Positions 48,098 to 58,868 of a stretch of 64,000 bases of DNA are shown one piece after another. The notes under the pieces were generated by a model. It was not told where the DNA came from and ran no database searches. It was given only the letters and a program-made list of their open reading frames with translations. Source of the DNA: Nemania diffusa (lineage: Eukaryota; Ascomycota; Sordariomycetes; Xylariales; Xylariaceae); contig JBBPUQ010000004.1 in assembly GCA_038501195.1 (NCBI GenBank), positions 4,354,001 through 4,418,000 on the forward strand, written 5' to 3'. Every line of letters starts with the position of its first letter. The stretch's first letter is position 1. The position numbers were made by a program, and so were the translations under genes.

Positions 48098-49361
48098 TTA
48101 GCAGCAGCCGCCGCTGGACGGGTTGGCAACGTTGTGGCCGGGTCCAACCTGCACACCGGGCTTGGTGTTGGCGGTGGTCTGCGAGCCCTGGCGCTCCTTG
48201 ATCTGTCGAGCCATGGTCAAGAAGGCCTGCTCAACGTTGGAAGCGTTCTTAGCCGAAGTCTCGAGGAACGGGATTCCAAGGCTGTCAGCAAACTCCTAAA
48301 ATGTGTGTCAGCGAAGTCGGCTCGCAATGAAGTGCACTAAGCTATATAGTTAATAGATGGGATATTTGTGTATATGCCATACCTTAGCGACCGTGTACTC
48401 GACCACCTTCTTATCAGACATATCACTCTTGTTGCCTACGAGAAGCTTGTTGACACCTTCGGTGGCATAGCGGTCAATTTCCTGAAGCCACTGCTTCACG
48501 TTGTTGAAGCTATCCATGTCGGTGACATCGTAGACGACGCAGATACCGTGAGCCCCGCGGTAGTAAGACGAGGTGATGGTTCGGAAGCGCTCCTGGCCAG
48601 CCGTGTCCCACTATGAGAAGCCTAATATTAGCTACAAAATACAAAATATGACGTCTTACGTTGCTAAGGATATCGTACGATCTGCAACTTCACTGTCTTG
48701 CCGTCAAGCTCGATGGTTCGGATTTTCTAGTTACGTTAGTTTAGGTGGCGCTCGCGGTTATGGAAAGGTGACAAGACATACGAAATCGACACCGATTGTG
48801 GAAATGTAGGATTCCGTGTAGGTATCGTCGGCGAAACGAAGGAGCAAGCAAGACTTTCCAACACCGGAGTCTCCGATGAGGAGGAGCTTGAAAAGGTAAT
48901 CGTATCTGTTGGGGTTCGCAATTAGCTTACACTCACGGTTGAGGACCTGCTGGAGCAAGGCATTATTGTTGTAATGCTCCAGGCCGGGAATGTAAGGCTC
49001 GCGAGAAGACATGGCTGTAGATGTTGAGGATGGTACAGAAGAGGTGGTTGTGTGTGGAGAGAGGAATATGGAAGTGGCACAGCAGAACCAGGTTGAAGAG
49101 GAGAGAGAGAAAAGGAGGCAGAGGAGGAGGAGGAGGATCTTGGGGACTATCGTGAATGTGCATCTCTTCTCTAGCTCTAGCTGCGCCAGCGAGGGGCGCT
49201 GGCTGGCTGACTGGCAAGAGCAAACGAGGGGCAAGGGCAGGCACTGAATCATCGGGGGGACTCTATTGGCAATAGTCAGTTATTGAGGCCATCATCGAAG
49301 AGGAGTCAGGGCCGGCTAGGGCGCAGAGAGTTGGCGATGATACATACTACTCAGGATTCAT
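48098..49361 (-). CDS. ypt1: Rab GTPase Ypt1/Rab1
   Basis: Five exons, 49351-49361, 48782-48905, 48679-48726, 48383-48610 and 48098-48295, encode 202 aa, the normal Ypt1 length. Ypt1/Rab1 controls ER-to-Golgi vesicle tethering and autophagy. Visible motifs: P-loop GDSGVGKS (15-22), switch I STIGVDF, switch II WDTAGQE, NKSD, ETSAK and a C-terminal GGCC for double geranylgeranylation. Exon 1 is only 11 nt (ATGAATCCTGA). Joined to the acceptor CCCAACAG it gives the invariant MNPEYDYLFK start, which strongly supports it. Its donor GTAGTA is weak and the first intron is 445 nt. That intron contains an ATG at 49013 in frame with exon 2, which would give a different, longer N-terminus (see findings). 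The transcript for exon 1 is inferred, not observed. Confidence 0.9.
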
Positions 49362-50902
49362 GGTGATGAGCGATGCGGCGGTCGAGGGACGCAGCAGAAA
49401 GGAGGAGGCAAGAGTCGATGAAGGAGCCAACAATATAACCAGCGATTTAATCCAGCAGACCGAGATAATAAATGGCTATGGGTTGCTATCGGAGAGTAGA
49501 ACGACTACTTATGTGGTGGCCGGGGATTTCGATGTTGTTTCCGCTGTTAAGGAGGATGATGTAGGAAGAAGAATTAAGACAAGGCGTCGTGGTATCTGTA
49601 GGCTACTAGGGATGGTCGTCACGGAACGTCAGGGGACAGTGAAGGCCGACTGGCCACGCCAAACCACTAACGGACAATAGGTGGGTGACTGAGGCTCCAC
49701 CACAGGTAAATAGGTACCTAACCAACCTACAATGCGCCTCACTCTACATCTGTAGAGTCTAAAGTCTATCAGGTACAACCTACCTAACCCGTGCAGCACT
49801 GTGCTGTACAGAGTGCCACTACAAGTATAGACCGCATTCACACTTTACTCGGCCTTGCATCTATGCGTACAGTTTCTTGCACGAACTACTATGTATACGC
49901 CATCCACCGAAATAAGTCGTTTGCTGATGATGTAGCAGGCCGGTGAAGAGCCATGTTTCAAATGGCTTGTATCTACTTAGGTAATATCTTAACGGTACTG
50001 CCCTATGTAGGTATAGCACTAGCTCTTATCTCTTCTTATCCGTGACTATACTCACATGATGCAGCTCTTTGTCTTAGGTACCTACTAGGTAGTCACTCGG
50101 TAGGTGTGCAGGCATACATCGTCTCGACATGGTTCTTACCTAAGCTTATGACGCAAGGTATTGCTTGCGAATCTGAAGACCTAGCTGAGCCTGTCGTAAG
50201 TAAGATTTCTATCTCTTGCGTTAGGTACTTGGGGCTATACCTACACTTCTATCTCAATCAGGACATCCTCTTAAGATAGAGGATATCTATAGGTTTTAAT
50301 CTAGCTAGTGCAACGCATACTAGTCATAACTGGGAATCATGTGTGGAAAGGGAGAGAAAATAGAAGTGAAGTGAAGCAAAGTAACAGTAATGACATTTTG
50401 GAAGTACGTATATTGATTGACACAGTTTGTGCGTGTTCTACTACCTGCATACTCAGAGGAGGATATCAAACTTAACTACTGCGTGAACTTAAAATGTAAA
50501 CAGATGGAAATGTTCATGATAGGTATGTTCTCATTGGATGCAGTCCCCACTCTCACTGTCGGGGTGGTCTCAACAGCCCTGTCAATCATTTCCAGTGGAG
50601 ATCCTATACCTTGTGGGTCACCGCGCTAGCGTGCCGCCTTGTCTCTGAAATTCTATGTTGAAGATACCGGTAGAAAAAAAAGAGCTTTAGTTACATCATA
50701 CTACCACCTACAATATAGCTTCCGTCAAGAGCTCGACCCAAAGCGAACGATATCATCCTGTCGCCCCCATTTTATCTAGCACCCATTCCCAATTCTAGAG
50801 CTCTGGCCAGCACTATTTGCACACGGCCCTCCTCGCCTTGTCCCTAGTCCCTCCAATCGAATTCATGCCCGACTCTAACACCACTGCTGTGGCCCTGGAC
50901 TC
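49362..50902. other. Divergent spacer and Ypt1 promoter
   Basis: Upstream region of Ypt1 (minus) and of the unknown gene at 50903 (plus). Several TAGGTACCTA-type fragments at 49700-50280. The open frame 49360-49680 overlaps the Ypt1 start on the other strand and has no motif. No gene seen. Confidence 0.6.
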
Positions 50903-51919
50903 ATGTCCCTAAGCAACAGTATCAGTGTTGCCCGCACATCAAGCCATGTCCTGGCCCCAAGAGCTCCGACTGCCGCCGTCTCTCGGGCCATGGTCCCTAC
51001 GATATTAGAGAATGCTACAACTCTTTCCCTAGCACCTGCGGGACGGTCGACGAGAGCTTCAACGGCTCTTACTTCGGTCCAAATCGGCTCACAGCAAGCA
51101 TTGACACCACTATGGTTCAACTCAACAATACCACGATTCGGCGCGCCGATGCCCGATAGCAAGAACTCAATGAAGCCTGAAAACGAGCGTAAAATAAAGC
51201 TCGGAAAGAGTGAGTAACGACTCTGAGAAAAGAAGGGGTTTCTACAGGCAGACTAAATAACACCAATCGTAAAAGCTCTCCGCATTCTCCAAGAGCGCCT
51301 CCCGGCCCTCCTCGAATCGCCCTTACCGCAAGAAATATTATCACCCGACGTCTCCCTACATCTGTTCCCTTCGACCCATCCATACCTCCCTACAGTAACT
51401 GGGAGAGTCGCATACATCGCCGCATTGTGGACATCGCCAATCGCATGGAACCGCGTGCCTATTGTAGGCAACGTACATCTCGAAATCCTCTCCGAGCGCA
51501 TGGTCAGCCAACCCGTACACTTCTCACCTCGGCGTCCGGGAGCCTATGGGGAGCAGCTCGTCGTGAAGTGGCGAAATGCCTCATCTAGTGAGCCGAGCAA
51601 GGATTCCAAGCTTAGCCTAACAGAGCAAGGAGAGCAAAACCTCGACGCCCAACTCCGCGGTTCACAGGCCGTGGGCGAGAAGAAGGCTTTCACAGGCCTC
51701 TTTGTCTTTGAGTTTGACAAAGACGGCCGCATCATTAGTCACACTATCGAACACCTCGACGAGCACGGCGAATGGGAGAAGGGCGTTGGCGCGCGTATGG
51801 TCGGCTTGACCGACTGGCTCTTAGGCGGGATTAAGGGCCGCTCCGAAAATGGCGGCGGCGCCCTCCCCGCTCTGTTCGAAATTGCTAGGGAGAAGGAGCC
51901 TAGGAATGGCCTACGATGA
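50903..51919 (+). CDS. Conserved-looking protein of unknown function, probably mitochondrial
   Basis: Two exons, 50903-51209 and 51276-51919, encode 316 aa. The intron runs from donor GTGAGT to the acceptor GTAAAAG, 18 nt after a CTAAAT branch site. The nearer CAG acceptor would place a stop in the coding frame or give a frame that lacks the family-like sequence. Residues 1-55 have many Ser, Arg, Ala and Thr and only one acidic residue, like a mitochondrial presequence. The rest is compact: ILSPDVSLHLFPSTHPYLP, GRVAYIAALWTSPIAW, NVHLEILSERM, GLFVFEFDKDGRIISHTIEH. The alternation FxFDxxGxIxxHxIE is reminiscent of NTF2/SnoaL-like folds; that is inference. I cannot assign a function. Confidence 0.72.
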
Positions 51920-52219
51920 TAACGACGAATATGTAAAACTGACACGGAGTTTCATGGTTTAGGTGTGTAGCATTATTCTATTTTTAGGGGATTGGATGTA
52001 GTCATTCTTCCTTTGCAGCGCGTTAATCGCCGGCTTACAGAAAGAAGGAGAGAATTGCAGGCAGGGGCAAGCAATTGCACAACTAAGTCACCACTCAATC
52101 CTCACACCGAGGCCTAGAATACAAATAGCCCTTGTCCGAGAGATCAACCACCGATCAATGATAAATGCTGGTTTCTACTGCTTGCCCGTCTCTGCCGTGC
52201 TGCTTTTCTCCTTCTTATC

Positions 52220-53008
52220 CTACTTCGCTAGAGTCGTCACCATGAAATCGTATACATGGTAGGCGAGGTCGCTTTCATACATGAGCGGGAACCGCACATT
52301 CCCCATTGCCCACCTGTCTGCAGAATAGCGATGCCACTCGCGCCAGATCTTCTGCAAGCCATTCTCCTCGTCCGACGCCGTCGCCGTCGCCGCCGACCTC
52401 TGAACCTCCAGCGGCGCTACATCTGCGTCCAACCGACGCACAGCAGCGCCGCGATGCCGGTATTTCTCGTCCACGAGCCACGTCTCGTAGCCAATGCGCG
52501 CATGCGCGATCTCGTCCCGCTCAGTCACGCAGACCAGGACCTCCGCGGCGGCGGCGTCTGGCGCGAAGCGGTTGGCGACGTGGAACAGGGCGCCGAAGAT
52601 CTGCTGGGGGCCGGCGCCGCGGTAGCGTAGGGCGGCGAAGGACACGGCGGTCTTGCGCACGCGGCGATGAAGTAGGGCATCGGGCGGCTGGCGCCCGCTG
52701 CGTCGTAGAGCTCGAGCTCGCCGACGAGGTACACGGCGTCGAGGCTGGAGTTAAGCCAGGTGCGCGGCGGCGAGCTCGACGGCCGTTGCTACTGCTGCCG
52801 CTCGTCTGACTGCTGCTGCTGCGCCGCCGCCGCGGCGAAGAAGGATGGAGGCAGGGCCATCACCGAGGACGCGAGGCCGGGCGGGTTCCGCTGCGCGACC
52901 TCCGAGCGCCGCGGGAGCTTCCACTCGAAACTCAGCTCGTAATGCTCGAGCACGAGGCGCGGGTCTCATGGCTCACGTGCAGCAGCACCGGGACTGAGGG
53001 TCTGATGG
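52220..53008 (-). pseudogene. Broken 2EXR-domain protein gene
   Basis: On the minus strand three coherent coding segments follow each other but are offset. First, PSVPVLLHVSHETR ends near 52957. Second, LVLEHYELSFEWKLP leads to WLNSSLDAVYLVGELELYD and on to FIAA near 52661. Third, RKTAVSFAALRY continues to the stop at 52220. The LLHVSHETR...LVLEHYELSF...LDAVYL order is the pattern of the fungal 2EXR (F-box-like) family. One missing base at each of two GCGC sites would explain both shifts. A TAG (52789-52791) interrupts a glutamine tract reading QQ-stop-Q. The N-terminal motif of the family is absent upstream, where a TGA closes the frame. GC content is far above the surroundings. Sequencing indels could explain the shifts but not the TAG or the missing N-terminus. 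Confidence 0.7.
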
Positions 53009-54270
53009 CCGGGTGCGACCCTCAGACCTCGTCTCGCTGTGTCTCGTCATAGACTGGTTTGTGTTAAGTAAATGTGTGTTTATTTAGGTATATATGAATG
53101 AGTATGAGCTCAAATACCGGGCCTTGAAGACCTGGTTGCTCATAGTTTATAAGCCGAAGCTGGACACAGCCAGTGTAAGACGTCAATTGGGCTAAAGTTA
53201 TTCGCAATCCACTCCGGGGAAACGAAGCTAAGCCTATGATGGAAATTATTATTCAACAGCCGGTCTGGACTGTCCCGCTTCTAACCAAGTTTGTATAAGG
53301 TAGACAGTGGAGCACGAACTAGGCATCCGCCATTCAAAATATATACTCTATAAGTAGCTGTGATTACCTAACTCTAAATACCTTCTTATCTACCATTTTC
53401 AAGAAATAGTCGGTGATCTACGTAACAAGACAGCCTTAGGTATCAATTATTCTATCTTGCCAGTAGCCTTAAACAAGGTAGCTACCGTAAACCGGTGTTT
53501 GTAAGTCGGTTTAATTGCTATTGTTCCAGGTTTCAGCTCAACTAGACTTTGCTCTGCTTCCCGCACACATTAGGTTGGGATCTAGCAAAGAGCTGCCAGA
53601 ATTGATTTAAATATGTTTTCCGGCAGCCGAAATCCGTCTCCGCAAAACCAAGGTTGAGAGCCGATGTGGATCGATTAGTATCCTTTCTCTGTCCTGTACT
53701 ACCTTATTAGCGTAGACACGTTGCCGTATACTGGCATGTCTGACGGTCTTGTCCAACTACCTAGCGGGAACAACATCCTACAGTCTCCGGCAAATCCAAA
53801 ACTTGCCAATTCATTATCTACGGTAGTCAGAAGGGGGTAATTATAGTTTAGACATCTTATTAACTAGACGTGCATTTACCAGTTGCGATAGCTTACCTAC
53901 TTTAACCACCACGTTAGTAGGTAATTATAGAAAGACTCTCGAAGCCAGATGGACGGATGCAAGTTGTCAAAAACACCACTACACTAAAGGATTAATATTA
54001 GTAGCATATTCCTAACACAAGCATGTAGCTAAATATCCTCGGTTTTTCTTGCTTTCATCTTTTAGTAAATCATTCCCTACCACTATCAAGTATATATGGC
54101 CCCTGCATCTGGTACCGGTATTATATCACGACAATGAAAATAAATTATCAACTTGAGATAAAGTCTGAGTTCGAGATCCCTTCTAGATACCGGCTTTATT
54201 TCTTTCCCGGAAAAAGGGCCCTCCGGCTTGGCGCCCTGTCTGTCTCCGATTAAAGCCCCCCGTATCCGAG
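53009..54270. other. Spacer to the left of the hAT element
   Basis: No supportable gene. The open frame 54086-54370 on the minus strand crosses the left end of the transposon, so half of it is host and half is element sequence. Nothing else seen. Confidence 0.6.
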
Positions 54271-54278
54271 CCAGTGCC
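54271..54278. repeat. Left 8-bp target-site duplication CCAGTGCC
   Basis: Identical to 58247-58254 and directly adjacent to the terminal inverted repeat on the left. Eight base pairs is the hAT-superfamily duplication length. Confidence 0.9.
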
Positions 54279-57200
54279 CAGCGCTCCCCACAATCAAAAC
54301 AATACTTTAACTGATTAACAAATAACTTGACTAACCAAGGCAAAACAAACGCATTTGAATTATTTAACAAATAAAATAAAGGTTTTTTATTTTACTTGTA
54401 TTTGCTAATTATTTACAAATAATTTTATTTTTTTTATTATTTTTTTTTGTTAATTTTTAATAAAAAAAAAACTATTTAAAAAATATAATGCTTTTTTATT
54501 TAAATAGTAGTTTATTTTAAAACTTATATTAATTAACTAATAAAAACTTTTTTTTATTTAATAAGTTTATTTATTTATTTATTTATTTAGCTAGTATTGA
54601 TTTAATTATAGCTTTTTAAATTAACTACTTTTTTTTTTATTATATAATTTTTACAACTTTTAATTTTTAATTATTTATAACTTTGTATATTTTATATATA
54701 GCTTTAAAATATTATTAAATTTGTATTTAATATAACTAAAGCTATTTAATAATATTATTTTTATAATAGCGCTGCTTTTTTTTTTAGTACTGCTGCTAAA
54801 AGTATATTAAATTTTTTTAATACTTTTTTTAGTACTTTTTTGTTTTTTTTTATTTTTTTTTGTTTTTAATATTATATATATTATAATTTAAACTATAAAA
54901 ACATTATTTTTAAACTTAGTTTATTTTTAGTTTAATAACTATTTATTTTTATATAAGTTTTTTTATAAAATCGACTTTAGTTAATAAAAAACTTTTTTTG
55001 CTTTAAACTTTTTTACTACTTTTATAATTACTTTTTTGCTTTTTTTATTAATAATATTACTAGTTTTATAATTTATATTAAATAACTAATATATTTAAAA
55101 TTAATATATTTTTAACTATTTGTTTATATTTATTTTATAAGTTTTTGTTAAATTATTAATTTAATTAATTTATTTTAATTAATATTATTTATTACTTTTT
55201 TTTAACTTTTTTACTATTTTTATTATTTTTATTTTTATATTTTTGTTTTTACTATTACAAATATTATAATTATTATTAAAAAAACAAAATATTTTAAATT
55301 AGTATATTTTACATTTTATAAAAATATGTTTTTTAAAATATTTTTATTTTTAATTTTAACTTTTTAATAAATTTATTTTTATTTTACTTTTTTTATTATA
55401 TTTAATTAAATAATATATTAGTAATAACATTATTATATAACTTTTAATAGTACTTTTTTAAAATATAACATATTATTATTTTCAAATAAATATTGCTTTT
55501 TTATATATATATATTAAAACTAAAGATTTAATTAATAACAAAATAGTTTATAAATTAAAATATAATGTAACAACTTTTTTAAAATTTAAAACTTTTAAAG
55601 ATTTTTTATAACAAAGTTTATTTATAAACAAGTTGCTATTTTAATTTTTAATATATTAAACAATTTAATTTAACAAAAGTTTTTTTAATTTTAAATTTTT
55701 AATATAAACTATATATTTTATACTTAGTTTTTTTTTTATATAATTTTAAATATTTTTAACTATAGTATATATTTTTTATTAGTTATTTTTAACAATTTTA
55801 AAAAATTAGCTAAAGCAAAAAAAAGATAGTTTTGTTATATTTATAAAAGTAAAAGTTATACTAAAATATTAAGCATTAAAGTTACAAATTTAATTAAATA
55901 TTACTTTTGTTTAAAATATAATATTAATATAACTTTTTAATTTTAATAATTATTTGTTACTATTACTGCTTTTGTTTTTTAATAACTTTAAGTTATAGCT
56001 ATTTTATATATTATAAAATTAGCTATTTAATAAAAACAACTGCTAATTTATTTATATATTTTATTTAATATACTGCTTAATTTATTTTAACATAAAAAAT
56101 TTAGTTTTATTATTAAATTTTTAAACTTTTAATTAATTTTAACTTTAATAATAAGCTAATTTATTATTATTTAATAAGTTAAAACTATTTTTAAACTAGT
56201 TTTTAAAACTATTGCAACTGAAATTATTACTACTAAATTTAAAATTTATATTTTTTTTAACTTATAAAAGTTATTTTTTAAAAAAAATATTGTTAATATT
56301 ATAAGCTATTATATTAACTAAAATTAAAAGCTATATATAAAACTTTTAAATTTTTAATATATTACTAATATATATATTATTAAAAATATTAAATTATATA
56401 TTTATAAAATAATTTAATAATTTAATTTATAATTTAAATTAAAGTTTTTTACTTTAAATAATATTAATATAAATAATAAAGCTTTAGCAGTTTTTTTATA
56501 TTATTTTTTATTTAAATTTAACAATTTTAACTATTTAAATAATAACAAAATTAAAGCTTTGATTTAATAGTATAAAACTTGCTGCTAAAGCTATATTGTT
56601 AATATTATTGCTTATACTATTATTTTTAACAAAGTTAATAATAAATTTTTTAAGTTTATTGCTTTAACAACAGTTAAAAAAAGTTATTTTATTAATATAT
56701 AAATTAAAGCTATTTTTTAACGTTATAATATTTTTTATAATAAAGTTAAAAGCAATAGTATTAATAAAACAGTTTATAAAAAAAATATTAATAAATTTAT
56801 TAATAATAAAAATAACATTATTTTTAAAAATTTTAATATATTTAACTTAGTTAATAATTTTATTAATAATATAAGTACTTTTAAACAAAACTTTATAATT
56901 AAAGTTAAAAATAATACTTATTAAAACTTTTTTTTAATTATAATTTATAATTTTATTACTTTTAAAGATTTTTTTTTTTAAATTATATACAATATTATAT
57001 AATAATTTTAATTTTAACAAATATATTTTTGCAAAATATATATTTAAAGCAAAAAACTAAAAAATTTATTATAAAATTAATACTATTTTAAACTTTTTTA
57101 TTTAAATAATGTTTTAATATAAAAATAATAAAACTAGTTTATTTAATGTTATAGCTTTTTTTAAAAATTTTAAAAATTATTTATATATTTGTTTAGTTTA

Positions 57201-58246
57201 TTTTTATTTTATTAAAAAAAAAAAAAAAAAAAAAGCTTAAAGTTTTATTTTTATAATTTTAACTATTATTATTTATATAACTTTTTATATTTAATTGCTA
57301 TTTATTTCGTTAACAACTTATTTTTATTTAATAAAGCTTTAAAGTTATAACTGTTTTTTATATTTATAAAAAAAAATACTATTTTATTAATTGTTAAATC
57401 GATATATATATTTTAAATATTATTAATATAAATAAAATTTATATTAGTTTTTAATAAGTTTATAAAAAGTTATAAAAATATAAACAGTTGTTTAAAAAAA
57501 TGTTTGCTTATTAAGCAGCTATTGTTTTTTATTTAAATATATAATTAAAAAACTTTCAAAAAAAAAACTTTATAAAAACTAAAAAAATTTATTAATAAAT
57601 CAAAATATATTAAAAAAACTAATATATTAATAATATTATATTTAAAATTATTATTGCTATTTTATTTACTTTTATATTTATTTTTAAAAAGTTTATAAAT
57701 AAAGTTTATAATAAATTTGATTTAAACAATAATTTAAAGCTTTATAAAAATAAATTAAACTATTATTTAACTTTTAATAAAACTAACTATTTAAAAATAA
57801 ATTGCAACTTTTTATAATAATAGCAAAATAACTAAAAACAGTTTTTTATATTTAATTAATTTATTATTAATATATTTTTTATACTAGCAATATTAACTAA
57901 ATATAAAAAAATATTTAACTAATATAAACTTATAATAATTTTACAATAGCTATTTATTAAAATAAATATTTTAAAAATTATTTAATATTTATAGTATTAG
58001 TTATATAATAATTTAAACAGCTTATAAGCAGCAATTAAAGCAAACAAAAGTTTTAGCAAAAGTTTTAACTTTAATTAATTAACGCATTTAATACATCCGA
58101 TTTTATTTGATTTATTTGATCAAATAACTGTTTAATTAAAACAATAGATTTAATTAAATAAGTCAAATAAGCGCTTTTTGCGATTAATCAAAGCAAAACA
58201 AATCAAAAGCCGTTTATTTGACTTGTTTTGATTGTGAGGAGCGCTG
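54279..58246. mobile_element. hAT-superfamily transposon erased to an AT-rich block
   Basis: A 3,968-bp element. Both ends carry the same inverted repeat, CAGCGCTCC-y-CACAATC continuing as AAAACAA: 23 of 24 bases match, and the one difference is a C/T transition. CAGNG ends and an exact 8-bp target duplication are hAT hallmarks. From about 54360 to 58080 roughly nine bases in ten are A or T. CpG is almost absent and stop codons fill all frames, so no transposase motif survives and the superfamily call rests on the termini. Remaining C and G sit mostly in CT/AG contexts. This is the pattern left by heavy RIP. The outermost roughly 80 bp on the left and 150 bp on the right are much less damaged. 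Transcription direction of the lost gene cannot be told. Confidence 0.88.
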
Positions 58247-58254
58247 CCAGTGCC
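58247..58254. repeat. Right 8-bp target-site duplication CCAGTGCC
   Basis: Perfect copy of the left duplication, immediately after the right inverted repeat ending in GCGCTG. Confidence 0.9.
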
Positions 58255-58355
58255 TAGGTAAGCAATCAACTTATAAAAAGCTTAGCAGACTTTGATGTCA
58301 GAACATCAAGTCAGCCAAGTGTAATCTCATATGATCTAACTAAACGCCCTCGTGA

Positions 58356-58868
58356 ATGAATTCTAGCGGAAAAAGTCGTTTCAATTTCACGCATTTGAAA
58401 CAGGATGATGATATCATTATATTATTGGAAAATTATAAGCTTATCATAGAAAGTTTCTACGTCTCGAATGAAATCTTATTAAGAATATTAGGATATTCTG
58501 CTGCTTTAATTAGTAGACATGAAAACAAAAATCTAATATGAGATGAGCTTTTAGAGTAGGTGGTGTCTACCTCGTACTTAATGCGAGCCGAGGATGTGGC
58601 TTAGACCGAAGAACACCCTATCATCATCTTAAAGAACGCACGTGGACAGACGCAATGAGACGTGCTACTAGAAATAGAAGAGCCAGCCGAAGGAAGAGGA
58701 GAAATACAACTCTTGGTCTCGGCGCCAGGTATTGTAGGATTCACATGCAATATACAATATAGCATACGTGTCGAAGCATTGACCCTAGAGATGCCTGCAT
58801 GTCACGATCCAAGCCCTAGATTAGAGTGTCTTAAAACAAGACACTGTCAGCTCGATTTAGCCTATTGA
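58356..58868 (+). pseudogene. Possible gene relic with four in-frame stops
   Basis: One frame runs through 58356-58868 with coherent-looking protein segments on both sides of TGA, TAG, TAG and TGA. The first 61 codons (DDDIIILLENYKLIIESFYV, EILLRILGYSAALISRHE) and the last 68 (LLEIEEPAEGRGEIQLLVSA) lie in the same phase. All four stops could come from TGG or CAG by single transitions. I recognise no family, and four stops in about 170 codons is not far from chance, so this is weak. It may be a decayed host gene or part of a second element adjacent to the hAT copy. Confidence 0.3.

Noticed and set aside
48907..48937. 31-nt GTGAGT...CAACAG intron in the Ypt1 upstream frame
   Set aside because: Too short for a fungal spliceosomal intron, and removal would break the phase into YDYLFK.
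54086..54370. 94-aa minus-strand frame
   Set aside because: It spans the left boundary of the hAT element, mixing host and transposon sequence.
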